Of a stretch of 64,000 bases of DNA, positions 15,550-23,330 are shown in pieces. The translations under genes were made by a program, and so were the position numbers. Within the stretch, counting starts at the first letter, position 1. Every line of letters begins with the position of its first letter. This DNA comes from HGM13006 sp963650135 (lineage in GTDB: Bacteria > Bacillota > Clostridia > Oscillospirales > Oscillospiraceae), in contig CAVJLG010000043.1 of NCBI GenBank assembly GCA_963650135.1, positions 1 to 64,000 on the forward strand, written 5' to 3'. A model generated the notes under the pieces. It saw only the letters and a list, made by a program, of their open reading frames with translations. It was not told the origin of the DNA and searched no databases.

Positions 15550-15589
15550 ATACCCTATGAGAATGTTATTTTCTCATAGGGTATTTTTT
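15550..15589 (+). terminator. Rho-independent terminator of the comEA-GerMN operon
   Basis: A perfect 14-bp stem, ATACCCTATGAGAA (15550-15563) with TTCTCATAGGGTAT (15571-15584), 7-nt loop, then TTTTT. Confidence 0.93.
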
Positions 15590-15650
15590 CGCCATCTGTT
15601 TCTGGCAAACTGATTTTATCTGGATGGCACAAAAGGAAGGAGCGGCTGAT

Positions 15651-16931
15651 ATGCCACAAAATATCGAAACCAAATGCGTTCAAGGCGGTTATACCCCCGG
15701 AAATGGGGAACCTCGTCAGATTCCGATTATTCAAAGCACAACGTTTAAATATGCCACCTCCGAGGACATGGGAAAGCTGTTTGACCTGGAGGCAAGCGGA
15801 TATTTCTATTCCCGGCTCCAGAATCCCACCTGTGACTATGTTGCGGCAAAGATTGCCGAGCTGGAGGGCGGTACGGCAGCCATGCTGACCTCTTCGGGAC
15901 AGGCTGCCAACTTCTTTGCACTGTTCAATATTGTGGGCTGCGGCGACCATATTGTGGCGTCCTCCTCCATTTATGGCGGTACCTTTAACTTGATTAGCGT
16001 CACCATGGCGAAGATGGGCATTGAAACCACCTTTGTCAGCCCTGATGCTACGGAAGAAGAACTGAATGCTGCATTCCGGCCCAATACCAAGGCGATGTTT
16101 GGAGAGACGATTGCAAACCCGGCCCTGACGGTATTGGATATCGAGCTGTTTGCCAAGGTGGCCCATGCCCATGGGGTGCCTCTGATTGTGGACAACACCT
16201 TTGCAACGCCCATTAACTGCCGACCCTTTGAGTGGGGCGCAGATATCGTCACCCATTCCACCACCAAGTATATGGATGGCCACGGTGCCTGTGTGGGCGG
16301 CGCCATTGTAGACAGCGGCAATTTCGACTGGATGGCACATAAGGATAAGTTCCCCGGCCTTACTACACCTGACGAGAGCTATCACGGCATTACCTATGCG
16401 GAGAAATTCGGCCAGGGCGGCGCATTTATCACCAAGTGTACCGCACAGCTGATGCGTGACTTCGGCTCCACCCAGTCGCCCCAGAGCGCATTTATGCTGA
16501 ACCTGGGCCTGGAGAGCCTCCATGTCCGGATGCCCCGGCATTGTGAGAATGGCCAGGCAGTGGCGGAGTTCCTAAGCCAGCATCCCAAGATTGCCTATGT
16601 CAATTACTGCGGCCTGCCCGGAGATAAATATCACAAGCTGGCGGAAAAGTATCTGCCCAACGGCTCCTGCGGCGTTGTGTCTTTTGGCTTAAAGGGCGGA
16701 CGGACTGCTGCGGAGACGTTTATGAAGCATCTGAAGCTGGCCGCCATCGAAACCCATGTGGCTGACGCCCGGACCTGCTGCCTGAACCCCGCCACCAGCA
16801 CCCATCGCCAGATGAACGACGAGCAGCTGAAGGCCGCCGGAGTGCCTGCCGAACTGGTTCGTATGAGCTGCGGACTGGAGAGCAAGGACGACCTGATTGC
16901 GGATATTGCACAGGCGCTGGATGCAATTTGA
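15651..16931 (+). CDS. metY: O-acetylhomoserine sulfhydrylase (PLP enzyme)
   Basis: It forms homocysteine from O-acetylhomoserine and sulfide in methionine synthesis (some members act as cysteine synthase). It belongs to the Cys/Met-metabolism PLP family. Signatures: SRLQNPT for the first substrate loop, LTSSGQAAN for phosphate binding, Asp of VDNTFATP, and PLP-binding Lys206 in HSTTKYMDGHG. 426 residues is the MetY length, longer than MetB/MetC. ATG at 15651 is chosen because GGAAGGAG lies upstream; an earlier in-frame ATG at 15624 has no site. Only about 60 bp separate it from the previous terminator, too little for a SAM riboswitch or T-box. It stands alone. Confidence 0.93.
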   Translation: MPQNIETKCVQGGYTPGNGEPRQIPIIQSTTFKYATSEDMGKLFDLEASGYFYSRLQNPTCDYVAAKIAELEGGTAAMLTSSGQAANFFALFNIVGCGDHIVASSSIYGGTFNLISVTMAKMGIETTFVSPDATEEELNAAFRPNTKAMFGETIANPALTVLDIELFAKVAHAHGVPLIVDNTFATPINCRPFEWGADIVTHSTTKYMDGHGACVGGAIVDSGNFDWMAHKDKFPGLTTPDESYHGITYAEKFGQGGAFITKCTAQLMRDFGSTQSPQSAFMLNLGLESLHVRMPRHCENGQAVAEFLSQHPKIAYVNYCGLPGDKYHKLAEKYLPNGSCGVVSFGLKGGRTAAETFMKHLKLAAIETHVADARTCCLNPATSTHRQMNDEQLKAAGVPAELVRMSCGLESKDDLIADIAQALDAI

Positions 16932-16994
16932 CGAAAATCACAAAAATTTGCCACAAAATTGCACGAATCAAGCAGCCGGATTTGTGTAGAATGC

Positions 16995-17023
16995 TTGACT
17001 TACGGAAATGCGTATGCTATACT
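16995..17023 (+). promoter_or_regulatory. Sigma-A promoter of a small membrane protein gene
   Basis: TTGACT (16995-17000), 17-bp spacer, TATACT (17018-17023). It lies 36 bp before the start of the 52-codon gene and 63 bp after metY. Confidence 0.85.
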
Positions 17024-17058
17024 TTTTAACGTGAAATGAATGGGGGCAGGTGAAAACA

Positions 17059-17217
17059 ATGATCGTACTGTTTATGCTTGGTCTGGCGTGTCTCGCCATT
17101 GCTGGAATGAAGTATGTAGAGGGCATTAGCTTCTCTCTCATCGTTTATGCAGTGGTTGGCGTTGTGTGCGTTGTCGCTTATCTGGTCAACCTGGTCAGAA
17201 AGAAAATGGAGAAGTAG
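17059..17217 (+). CDS. Small membrane protein, 52 residues
   Basis: ATG at 17059 follows GGGGGCAGG and ends at TAG 17215-17217. The product has two hydrophobic segments (about 1-16 and 24-47) joined by a short loop KYVEGIS and ends in a basic tail RKKMEK. It has its own strong sigma-A promoter and its own terminator, so it is very likely a real, well-expressed gene. I do not recognise the family. A two-helix small membrane protein could be a regulatory subunit or a toxin-like peptide, but nothing in the context decides. Confidence 0.75.
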   Translation: MIVLFMLGLACLAIAGMKYVEGISFSLIVYAVVGVVCVVAYLVNLVRKKMEK

Positions 17218-17231
17218 TCCATAACGTAAAC

Positions 17232-17271
17232 AATACCGCGGCATCTGGTGTTTCAGATGTCGCGGTATTTT
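17232..17271. terminator. Terminator after the small membrane protein gene
   Basis: AATACCGCGGCATCTG pairs with CAGATGTCGCGGTATT (one G-U) around a 6-nt loop, followed by TTTT. The reverse strand also carries an A/T-rich flank, so it may serve the convergent ylbJ transcript. Confidence 0.9.
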
Positions 17272-17283
17272 GCGCTTATTTGC

Positions 17284-17493
17284 TCAGAGGGAGTAGTCCT
17301 CTTTGTCGTATTTGGTGAAATCCACAGCGGCGGGCTTGGGGGGCACCCGGCGCAGAGGATTGTAGCGAAACCGGCGGCAGTGATCGCCAGCGTCCCGGAT
17401 GCCTTTTTTACGGCAGATAACGGTGTCAGGCTCTGCGGGGGCGGCATAGCGGCAATAGGTACAGCGGGGCTCAATATGTTTGCGAAACAGCAT
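17284..17493 (-). CDS. Small Cys-rich protein, 69 residues
   Basis: ATG at 17493 has a strong AGGAGG ribosome site. The protein has a CTYC pair (Cys11, Cys14) and two further Cys (27 and 39), an arrangement suited to one zinc or iron-sulphur site, followed by a basic CRRFRYNPLRRVPPKPA segment and an acidic tail. A longer reading from 17535 lacks a ribosome site. It lies 45 bp downstream of ylbJ on the same strand, so it probably shares its sporulation-linked transcript. I recall similar unnamed proteins in related gut Clostridia, but cannot verify this here. Confidence 0.7.
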   Translation of the reverse strand: MLFRKHIEPRCTYCRYAAPAEPDTVICRKKGIRDAGDHCRRFRYNPLRRVPPKPAAVDFTKYDKEDYSL

Positions 17494-17538
17494 GGGAGTT
17501 CCTCCTGAAATCGGCATGGATAGAATCGGTAACATCTA

Positions 17539-18723
17539 TTATATCCGATTTCTGCGCCGATGGAAAGCCCCTTTTGCACAGACCAGGATAGAAACTGCGG
17601 CGAAAATCAGTCCCAGCAGCAGTGCGGTGCTCATGGATACCGTCAGAGCCCGCCGGAAGCTCAGCCGTGCAATGGTAGTTACCTGACCGGCGAGAATGGC
17701 AGAGACGGAATGATTCCAGCCCATTATGCCGGAGAGAATCCAAATCAGCCCTGCGGAGAGGAAACCGTGGAGCAGCTTGCCGAAGAAATAGGTCCGGGTG
17801 CAGAGTCCACTCTGCCCGATAAAGGACAACACCTGGCAGTGTACCGACAGCCCGGCCCAGCCCAGAATAAATGCCGCCATACACATTCGGCTGCCCAGGG
17901 ACGCGGCCATATCCCGTAGACTCCATACCCCGGAGGTCATTTCAATGGCCCCGGACAGAAGGCTTTCCGCCATGTCCTGCCGCAGTCCAAGGCTGCCCAG
18001 CAGGGTGGAGAGCACCATGGCCAGGTGCGTGATTACCCCGGTGAGGAACAGCAGACGAATCACCACGGTAAAGAAAATCACAAAGGCGCATATATTGAGG
18101 GTGGCGGAAAAGGCGTTTTTTACGGCTTCAATAAAAATGACGGTGAGATTGCGGTTTTCTGTGGTTTGAACGGATGGCTTACTGGTGGTAATGGTGCCCT
18201 TTCCATAGAATCGGAACAGAATTCCCACTAAAATGGAGGCGGCGACATGCGCGCCATAGAGCCAAAGCCCCGCCTTAGAGCTGGAGAAAATCCCTGCGCC
18301 CACCACGCCCAGGATAAAAGCGGGACCGGAGTTATTGCAAAAGCTCAGAAGCCGCTCGGCCTCGTCTTTGCTGCATTGTCCGGATTCGTAAAGAGCGATA
18401 GCGGTGCGTGCGCCCACAGGATATCCGCCAATGATGCCCAGCAGAAACGCTCCGGCGCAGCAGCCGCTGACCCGAAACAGCGGCGCCATCAGGGGCTGCA
18501 TCAGCTTCCCAAGCGCCCCGATCATCCCCAGGTCAACGCACAGGGTAGAGAGTACGAAAAACGGAAACAGCGACGGCAGAATGACATTGAGACATAGCTG
18601 CACCCCATCTCCTGCGGCGGAAACGGACTGCTTTGGAAACAGCAGCAGCGACAGTACCATCAGGGCGACCCCCAGAGAGAATACCGTGTCCCGAAATCTG
18701 GGGCGCCAAAGAATCCGGCTCAT
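17539..18723 (-). CDS. ylbJ: Sporulation integral membrane protein YlbJ / SpoVV
   Basis: A 394-residue polytopic membrane protein of the nucleoside-recognition (Gate) family. In B. subtilis YlbJ (SpoVV) is made in the mother cell and moves dipicolinic acid across the outer forespore membrane. Features: N-terminal helix after a basic start, LNVILPSLFPFFVLSTLC, the Gly-rich IIGGYPVGARTAIALYESG segment characteristic of the family, and CNNSGPAFILGVVGAGIF. A second Gate domain lies in the C-terminal half. It is divergent from yqfC (79 bp apart), another mother-cell gene, which suggests shared sigma-E control; I could not find a convincing sigma-E site. Confidence 0.9.
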   Translation of the reverse strand: MSRILWRPRFRDTVFSLGVALMVLSLLLFPKQSVSAAGDGVQLCLNVILPSLFPFFVLSTLCVDLGMIGALGKLMQPLMAPLFRVSGCCAGAFLLGIIGGYPVGARTAIALYESGQCSKDEAERLLSFCNNSGPAFILGVVGAGIFSSSKAGLWLYGAHVAASILVGILFRFYGKGTITTSKPSVQTTENRNLTVIFIEAVKNAFSATLNICAFVIFFTVVIRLLFLTGVITHLAMVLSTLLGSLGLRQDMAESLLSGAIEMTSGVWSLRDMAASLGSRMCMAAFILGWAGLSVHCQVLSFIGQSGLCTRTYFFGKLLHGFLSAGLIWILSGIMGWNHSVSAILAGQVTTIARLSFRRALTVSMSTALLLGLIFAAVSILVCAKGAFHRRRNRI

Positions 18724-18802
18724 AGCATCACCTCAAAAAAGGATATGCAGCGGGGTGATGAAACTTGCATGGCGGGCATAAGCTTCTTTGGGAGGTGTTG
18801 GC

Positions 18803-19078
18803 ATGGCAGCAGGTCCAAAGCAGCAGGTACAGCGGGGACTGGAGCAGATGAGCCTGCCCAGTCAGGTGTTCGGCGCATCTATGGTGGAGATCACCGGGGG
18901 CAGACAAATTCTCCTGACGGGGCAGAAGGGCATTCGCCTCTATAGCAGTGAAGAAATGATTGTGGATTTGGCGGACTGTGCCGTCAGAATCCAGGGAACA
19001 GAGCTGGGGATTGTAACCATGACCGGCCAAGAGCTGCTGATCCGGGGGAATCTTCAGGTTTTGGAGTATATTCGATGA
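18803..19078 (+). CDS. yqfC: Sporulation protein YqfC (YabP family)
   Basis: A 91-residue protein of the YabP/YqfC family. Its pattern of a short N-terminal helix then a beta-rich domain (ITGGRQILLTGQKGIRLYSSEEM, shortened here) and IRGNLQVLEYI near the end is the family core. In B. subtilis yqfC and yqfD are a sigma-E operon needed for sporulation. ATG 18803 with GGGAGGTG upstream is preferred to the ATG at 18788. Its stop overlaps the yqfD start (ATGA), so the two are translationally coupled. Confidence 0.88.
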   Translation: MAAGPKQQVQRGLEQMSLPSQVFGASMVEITGGRQILLTGQKGIRLYSSEEMIVDLADCAVRIQGTELGIVTMTGQELLIRGNLQVLEYIR

Positions 19079-20253
19079 CCGGACCGAGAATTTTGGGGCT
19101 TCGCGGCACCATTACCCTTCGAGTGATCGGCGCTTGCCCAGAGGCATTTTTAATGCGGCTGGTAACATACGATGTCCGCTTTCGGGATTATCGGAAAGAG
19201 GACGAGCTGACGGCAACGCTGGTGATCCCGGCTGAAAAAATCTCCGTGGCAAGAGCGGCGGCTAAGAAAACCATGTGCCAGATTGAGGTGGCGCACGTTT
19301 CCGGGCTGCTTCCGGGGATTCGGGCCATGGGACTTCGAATCCTGATGCCGGTGTGGCTGGTGCTGCTGACACTGGGGGTGTTTTGGCTCCAGGGACATAT
19401 CCTGTTTATTGAAATCAGCGGGAACACCACGCTGCCGGACCTGGTGATTTTAGAGGCGCTGGAGGAGTGCGGCGTGGGATTCTTTACACCGGAGCGGCAA
19501 ATCGACTTAAATCTCCTCAAAAATCAGATGATTTCCCGCTTGCCGGAGCTGAGCTTTATCACCGTCAATCATCGGGGCGCAGTTGCCCAGGTGGTGGTGC
19601 GGGAACGGGAGGAGAAGCCGATTTTAGCGGGAAGCGCAGCCCCGGCGAATATCCTGGCGACCAAGGACGGGCTGATTACATCGGTGACTGCCACGGGGGG
19701 AACCCAGGTGGTGCAGCCCGGTGATTTGGTCACCAAAGGTCAGCTGCTGATTTCCGGCGTGACAAATCTGGACAAGACGCTGATGGTGTCCCGGGCGGAG
19801 GGAGAGGTCTATGCTCGCACCTGGAACGCCATTCGGGCCGTAACGGCGGATGAATTGACATATAAGCAGAGAACCGGACGAGAAACGAAGGTTTTTGCGG
19901 TAACTTTCGGCAAAAAGAAGATAAATTTCTATAAAAGCAGTGGAATTTCCTATGGGAACTATGATAAAATGACCACAGAAAAACCTCTGACCCTGCCGGG
20001 AGGATATACCCTTCCGGTGTGCCTTACCATTACGGTCTTTCGGGAATATACGGTCTGTCAGGCCCCGCTGGAGCAGGACAAGGCCCAGGCTCTGCTGGAG
20101 GATTGCACGCGGCAGCAGCTGCTGGGCTCCATGACCGCGGGCACGATTCAAAGTCTTAGTGTGCGCTTGCAGCCGGAGACGGGGAAATATCTGTTGACGG
20201 GTACGGCAGAGTGTCAGGAGGAAATCGGCACAGTGGTCGAAATCAAGGATTGA
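19075..20253 (+). CDS. yqfD: Sporulation protein YqfD
   Basis: A 392-residue membrane protein of the YqfD family, required for sporulation by an undefined mechanism. There is a cytoplasmic N-terminal domain (about 1-85), a single transmembrane segment (about 88-106, MPVWLVLLTLGVFWLQ) and a large extracytoplasmic domain starting with IEISGNTTLPDLVILEAL, which resembles a POTRA-type fold, then further beta-rich sequence. The length is near the B. subtilis protein. It heads the conserved yqfCD-phoH-ybeY-dgkA-era chain. Confidence 0.92.
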   Translation: MTGPRILGLRGTITLRVIGACPEAFLMRLVTYDVRFRDYRKEDELTATLVIPAEKISVARAAAKKTMCQIEVAHVSGLLPGIRAMGLRILMPVWLVLLTLGVFWLQGHILFIEISGNTTLPDLVILEALEECGVGFFTPERQIDLNLLKNQMISRLPELSFITVNHRGAVAQVVVREREEKPILAGSAAPANILATKDGLITSVTATGGTQVVQPGDLVTKGQLLISGVTNLDKTLMVSRAEGEVYARTWNAIRAVTADELTYKQRTGRETKVFAVTFGKKKINFYKSSGISYGNYDKMTTEKPLTLPGGYTLPVCLTITVFREYTVCQAPLEQDKAQALLEDCTRQQLLGSMTAGTIQSLSVRLQPETGKYLLTGTAECQEEIGTVVEIKD

Positions 20254-20265
20254 AGGGTAGAATCT

Positions 20266-21267
20266 ATGGCGGAACAGATCATTCAGGCGGAACGGATGGA
20301 GCAAATCATCAATGTGTTCGGTTCGCTGGACGAGAATATCAGAATCATTGAGCAGGAATTCGGCGTAACCGTGATCAACCGGGATACCGAGCTCAAGGTC
20401 AGCGGCGACGACGAAGCGGCTCAGCTGGCGGCAAAGGTGCTGGAAGGGCTGATTCAGCTGGCAGCCAAGGGCGAGTCCATTGGTGAGCAGAACGTGCGCT
20501 ATGTGATCTCACTGGTGCGGGAAGGCCAGGAACAGAAAATCACCGAGCTGACCAAAGATGTGATCTGCATTACGGCCAAGGGCAAGCCCATTAAGGCAAA
20601 GACCCTGGGCCAGCAGCAATATATGAAGGCAATTGAGCATAACACCATCACCCTGGGCGTGGGCCCTGCGGGTACCGGCAAAACCTATTTGGCGGTGGCT
20701 GCGGCAGTGGCGGCGTTCCGGGCCAGAGAGGTCAACCGGATCATCCTCACTCGGCCTGCGGTAGAGGCAGGGGAGCGATTGGGCTTCCTACCGGGTGATA
20801 TGCAGAATAAAGTCGATCCCTATCTCCGTCCTCTTTATGATGCGCTGTTTGAAATGCTGGGAACGGAGAGCTATAATAAGTATTTGGAAAAGGGCAATAT
20901 CGAGGTGGCGCCCCTTGCGTATATGCGCGGCCGGACATTGGACGACAGCTTTATCATCCTCGATGAGGCCCAGAACACCACCCGGGAGCAGATGAAAATG
21001 TTCCTGACCCGCTTGGGCTTTGGCTCCAAAATTGTCATTACCGGTGATGTGACCCAGATTGACCTGCCTGGCGAAAAAGTCAGCGGCTTGAAGGACGCTA
21101 TTCGGGTGCTGGACGGGGTGGAGGATATCGCCATCTGCCGGCTGACGGCCCAGGATGTGGTGCGCCATGTATTGGTGCAGCGCATTATCACCGCTTATGA
21201 AAAGGCGGAAGCCAAGCGTGAAAAAGCCCCCCAGGGGAGAACTTATAAAAGGACGTATCAGAAATGA
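20266..21267 (+). CDS. phoH: PhoH-family ATPase
   Basis: A 333-residue cytoplasmic P-loop ATPase of the PhoH/YbeZ family that works with YbeY in rRNA and RNA quality control. It has an N-terminal KH-like part (about 20-90), Walker A GPAGTGKT near residue 133, ILTRPAVEAGERLGFLPGD and Walker B FIILDEAQNTT. It overlaps ybeY by 4 bp (ATGA), a fused translational arrangement consistent with a PhoH-YbeY partnership. In B. subtilis pgpH lies between the two genes; here it does not. Confidence 0.95.
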   Translation: MAEQIIQAERMEQIINVFGSLDENIRIIEQEFGVTVINRDTELKVSGDDEAAQLAAKVLEGLIQLAAKGESIGEQNVRYVISLVREGQEQKITELTKDVICITAKGKPIKAKTLGQQQYMKAIEHNTITLGVGPAGTGKTYLAVAAAVAAFRAREVNRIILTRPAVEAGERLGFLPGDMQNKVDPYLRPLYDALFEMLGTESYNKYLEKGNIEVAPLAYMRGRTLDDSFIILDEAQNTTREQMKMFLTRLGFGSKIVITGDVTQIDLPGEKVSGLKDAIRVLDGVEDIAICRLTAQDVVRHVLVQRIITAYEKAEAKREKAPQGRTYKRTYQK

Positions 21268-21758
21268 AGCATCAGATTTCCGTGCATTCCGACATTCCAC
21301 ATATCAACACCCCCGCGCTCACGGCGCATATTAAGCGCTGCATCCGTGGGGCGCTGGAGCAGGAGGGCGTAACGGTTCCCTGCGAAATCAATGTGCTGCT
21401 CACCGATAATCAGGGCATCCGGGAGATCAACCGGGACCTGAGAGATGTGGACCGAGAGACGGACGTGTTGTCGTTCCCAATGTTTGAATTTACCCCCGGT
21501 GAGTTCCCGGAGGATGTGTCCGGCCTGCTGGACCCCGGCTCCAGCCTGCTGCCCTTGGGAGATATGGCATTGTCGGTGGAGAAAATCAAGTCCCAGGCGG
21601 AGGAGTTTGGCCACAGCCAGGAGCGGGAGATCGGCTACTTAACGGTGCATTCCGTGCTGCATCTTCTGGGCTATGACCATCTGGACGAGGGACCGATGAA
21701 AAAGCAGATGCGTGCCCGGGAAGACGCCATTATGGAATATCTGAACATCCCCAGATAG
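21264..21758 (+). CDS. ybeY: Endoribonuclease YbeY
   Basis: A 164-residue single-strand endoribonuclease needed for 16S rRNA 3' maturation and 70S ribosome quality control. The zinc site is HSVLHLLGYDH with His129, His133 and His139; the upstream DVLSFPM motif is also conserved. Start overlaps phoH; dgkA follows by 8 bp. Confidence 0.96.
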   Translation: MKHQISVHSDIPHINTPALTAHIKRCIRGALEQEGVTVPCEINVLLTDNQGIREINRDLRDVDRETDVLSFPMFEFTPGEFPEDVSGLLDPGSSLLPLGDMALSVEKIKSQAEEFGHSQEREIGYLTVHSVLHLLGYDHLDEGPMKKQMRAREDAIMEYLNIPR

Positions 21759-21766
21759 GAGGAACC

Positions 21767-22246
21767 ATGGAGGAAGCGAAGAAGCTGCTTCGGGCCTTTG
21801 GCTATGCTTTCCGGGGAATCGGCTGGGGAATTCGAACCCAGCGAAATCTGAGAATTCACCTGGTGGCTACGGCCTATGTGCTGCTGTTTGCCTGGATTAT
21901 GCGAATTTCGCCGGTGCATTTCTGCCTGGAGCTGCTGTGCTGTATGCTGGTGATTTCGTTGGAGCTGGTGAATTCGGCACTGGAGCGAATCTGCGATGGG
22001 ATTACCAAGGAACAAAGACCATGGATTCGGGACGCCAAGGATGCAGCGGCAGGGGCGGTATTGATTGCGGCGATTGGCGCTGTGATATTGGCGCTGGTGA
22101 TTTTTTTTCGCGGCGGCTATCTCAGCCAGGTACAAAAGACCTTTGCAGAAGCTCCGACTTCCTGGATTGCAGCGATTCTGATGATTCCCGTCGGCGGAAT
22201 ATTTGTTTTTCTGCCGTCTCGAAAACAATTGATTGATAAAAAGTGA
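21767..22246 (+). CDS. dgkA: DgkA-type diacylglycerol/undecaprenol kinase
   Basis: A small integral membrane kinase; Gram-positive members phosphorylate undecaprenol to recycle the lipid carrier. Three transmembrane segments (about 33-50, 55-72, 95-115) and the active-site motif ISLELVNSALERICD match DgkA. At 159 residues it is longer than B. subtilis DgkA (about 123): a further hydrophobic stretch (about 137-152, IAAILMIPVGGIFVFL) adds a fourth helix at the C-terminus. The ribosome site is AGGAGG. It lies between ybeY and era as in other Firmicutes, without cdd. Confidence 0.93.
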   Translation: MEEAKKLLRAFGYAFRGIGWGIRTQRNLRIHLVATAYVLLFAWIMRISPVHFCLELLCCMLVISLELVNSALERICDGITKEQRPWIRDAKDAAAGAVLIAAIGAVILALVIFFRGGYLSQVQKTFAEAPTSWIAAILMIPVGGIFVFLPSRKQLIDKK

Positions 22247-22256
22247 GGATACGTTT

Positions 22257-23156
22257 ATGACTATTACAAAATCTGCGATGGTGACCATTGCGGGCCGCCC
22301 CAATGTGGGAAAGTCCACCCTGACCAATGCACTGGCAGGGGAGAAGATCGCCATTGTTTCCAATAAGCCGCAGACCACCCGGAACCGGATTTCTGCGGTG
22401 GTAAACCGGGACGATACCCAGATTGTATTTATGGATACCCCAGGCTATCACAAGGCACGGAACAAGCTGGGGGACTATATGGACAATGTGGTAAAAGAGA
22501 GCATCACCGATGTAGACGCGATTTTGCTGCTGGTAGAGCCTATTGCATCGGTGGGTACCCAGGAGTCCATTCTCATCGACAGCATGAAGGACGCGAAAAT
22601 CCCTGTGATTCTGGTCATCAATAAGATTGACACCCTGGAGAATAAAGAGGCGCTGTTCCCTGTGATTGCAGCCTACTCTCAGGCCATGGACTTTGCCGCC
22701 ATTGTGCCCATTTCCGCAAGAAACCGGGAGGGCATCGACGAGCTGTTTGATGAGGTGAAGAAGTATGCCGCCCCCGGCCCCCAGCTGTTCCCCGACGGCA
22801 TGGTAACCGACCAGCCGGAGAAGCAGGTGATGGCGGAGATCATCCGGGAGAAGCTCCTGTGGTGTCTGGACCGCGAGGTGCCCCATGGCACTGCCGTGGA
22901 GATCGAGAAGTTCTCTGAGCGGGAGGATTCCGGCATTATCGACATTGAAGCCGTGATTTATTGTGAAAAGGCCAGCCATAAGGGTATTATCATCGGTAAA
23001 AACGGCGCAATGCTGAAAAAGATCAGCACCATGGCCCGGAATGACTGCGAGAAGTTTATGGGCACCAAGGTGTACCTTCGCTGCTGGGTGAAGGTCAAGG
23101 AAAATTGGCGGGACAGCGATTTCCTGCTGAAAAATTTCGGTTATCGGGACCAATAA
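22257..23156 (+). CDS. era: GTPase Era
   Basis: A 299-residue GTPase that binds the 3' end of 16S rRNA during small-subunit assembly. The G1 motif GRPNVGKST, G3 DTPGYH, G4 NKID and the C-terminal KH domain (GIIIGKNGAMLKKI) are all present. ATG 22257 is used because it follows GTGAGGA and aligns with the Era N-terminus; an earlier in-frame codon at 22233 would overlap dgkA. YbeY and Era act in the same rRNA maturation step, matching the operon. Confidence 0.97.
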   Translation: MTITKSAMVTIAGRPNVGKSTLTNALAGEKIAIVSNKPQTTRNRISAVVNRDDTQIVFMDTPGYHKARNKLGDYMDNVVKESITDVDAILLLVEPIASVGTQESILIDSMKDAKIPVILVINKIDTLENKEALFPVIAAYSQAMDFAAIVPISARNREGIDELFDEVKKYAAPGPQLFPDGMVTDQPEKQVMAEIIREKLLWCLDREVPHGTAVEIEKFSEREDSGIIDIEAVIYCEKASHKGIIIGKNGAMLKKISTMARNDCEKFMGTKVYLRCWVKVKENWRDSDFLLKNFGYRDQ

Positions 23157-23186
23157 CTGCCGGGTATGGGGAATGTCCCACGGCAG
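23157..23186 (+). other. Intercistronic hairpin between era and yqzL
   Basis: CTGCCG (23157-23162) pairs with CGGCAG (23181-23186), with an inner GGG/CCC pairing. It begins directly after the era stop and has no T run, so it is more likely an mRNA stability or partial termination element than a full terminator. Confidence 0.5.
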
Positions 23187-23210
23187 ATACTATGTGCGGA
23201 GGATACAGTA

Positions 23211-23306
23211 ATGGATCTGGAGGAGTTATGGGCGGCGTTCCAGGCATCGGGCGCCCCGGAGGATTATCTCAGTTATGCCAAAGCTGCGCATCAGGCGGAA
23301 TCCTGA
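23211..23306 (+). CDS. yqzL: YqzL-like small protein, 31 residues
   Basis: ATG at 23211 is preceded by GGAGG and ends at TGA 23304-23306. The product contains LWAAFQASGAPEDYLSYAK, which fits the YqzL-like pattern of W-x2-F-x2-[ST]-G-x3-x-YL-x-[YF]-K. In B. subtilis yqzL (47 residues) lies exactly between era and recO, the same place as here. The function is unknown. The gene is too short for standard gene callers, but the ribosome site, motif and synteny together support it. Confidence 0.75.
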   Translation: MDLEELWAAFQASGAPEDYLSYAKAAHQAES

Positions 23307-23330
23307 CCGGCGCAGCCTACATATGACGCG

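Noticed and set aside
15590..15650. SAM riboswitch or T-box before metY
   Set aside because: Only about 60 bp lie between the previous terminator and the start codon, too short for either element, and no T-box sequence is visible.
18724..18802. Sigma-E promoters for the divergent ylbJ and yqfC genes
   Set aside because: Both genes are expected to be sigma-E dependent, and CATA-type -10 candidates exist (CATAAGCT on plus, CATATCCT on minus), but neither has a convincing -35 at the right distance.
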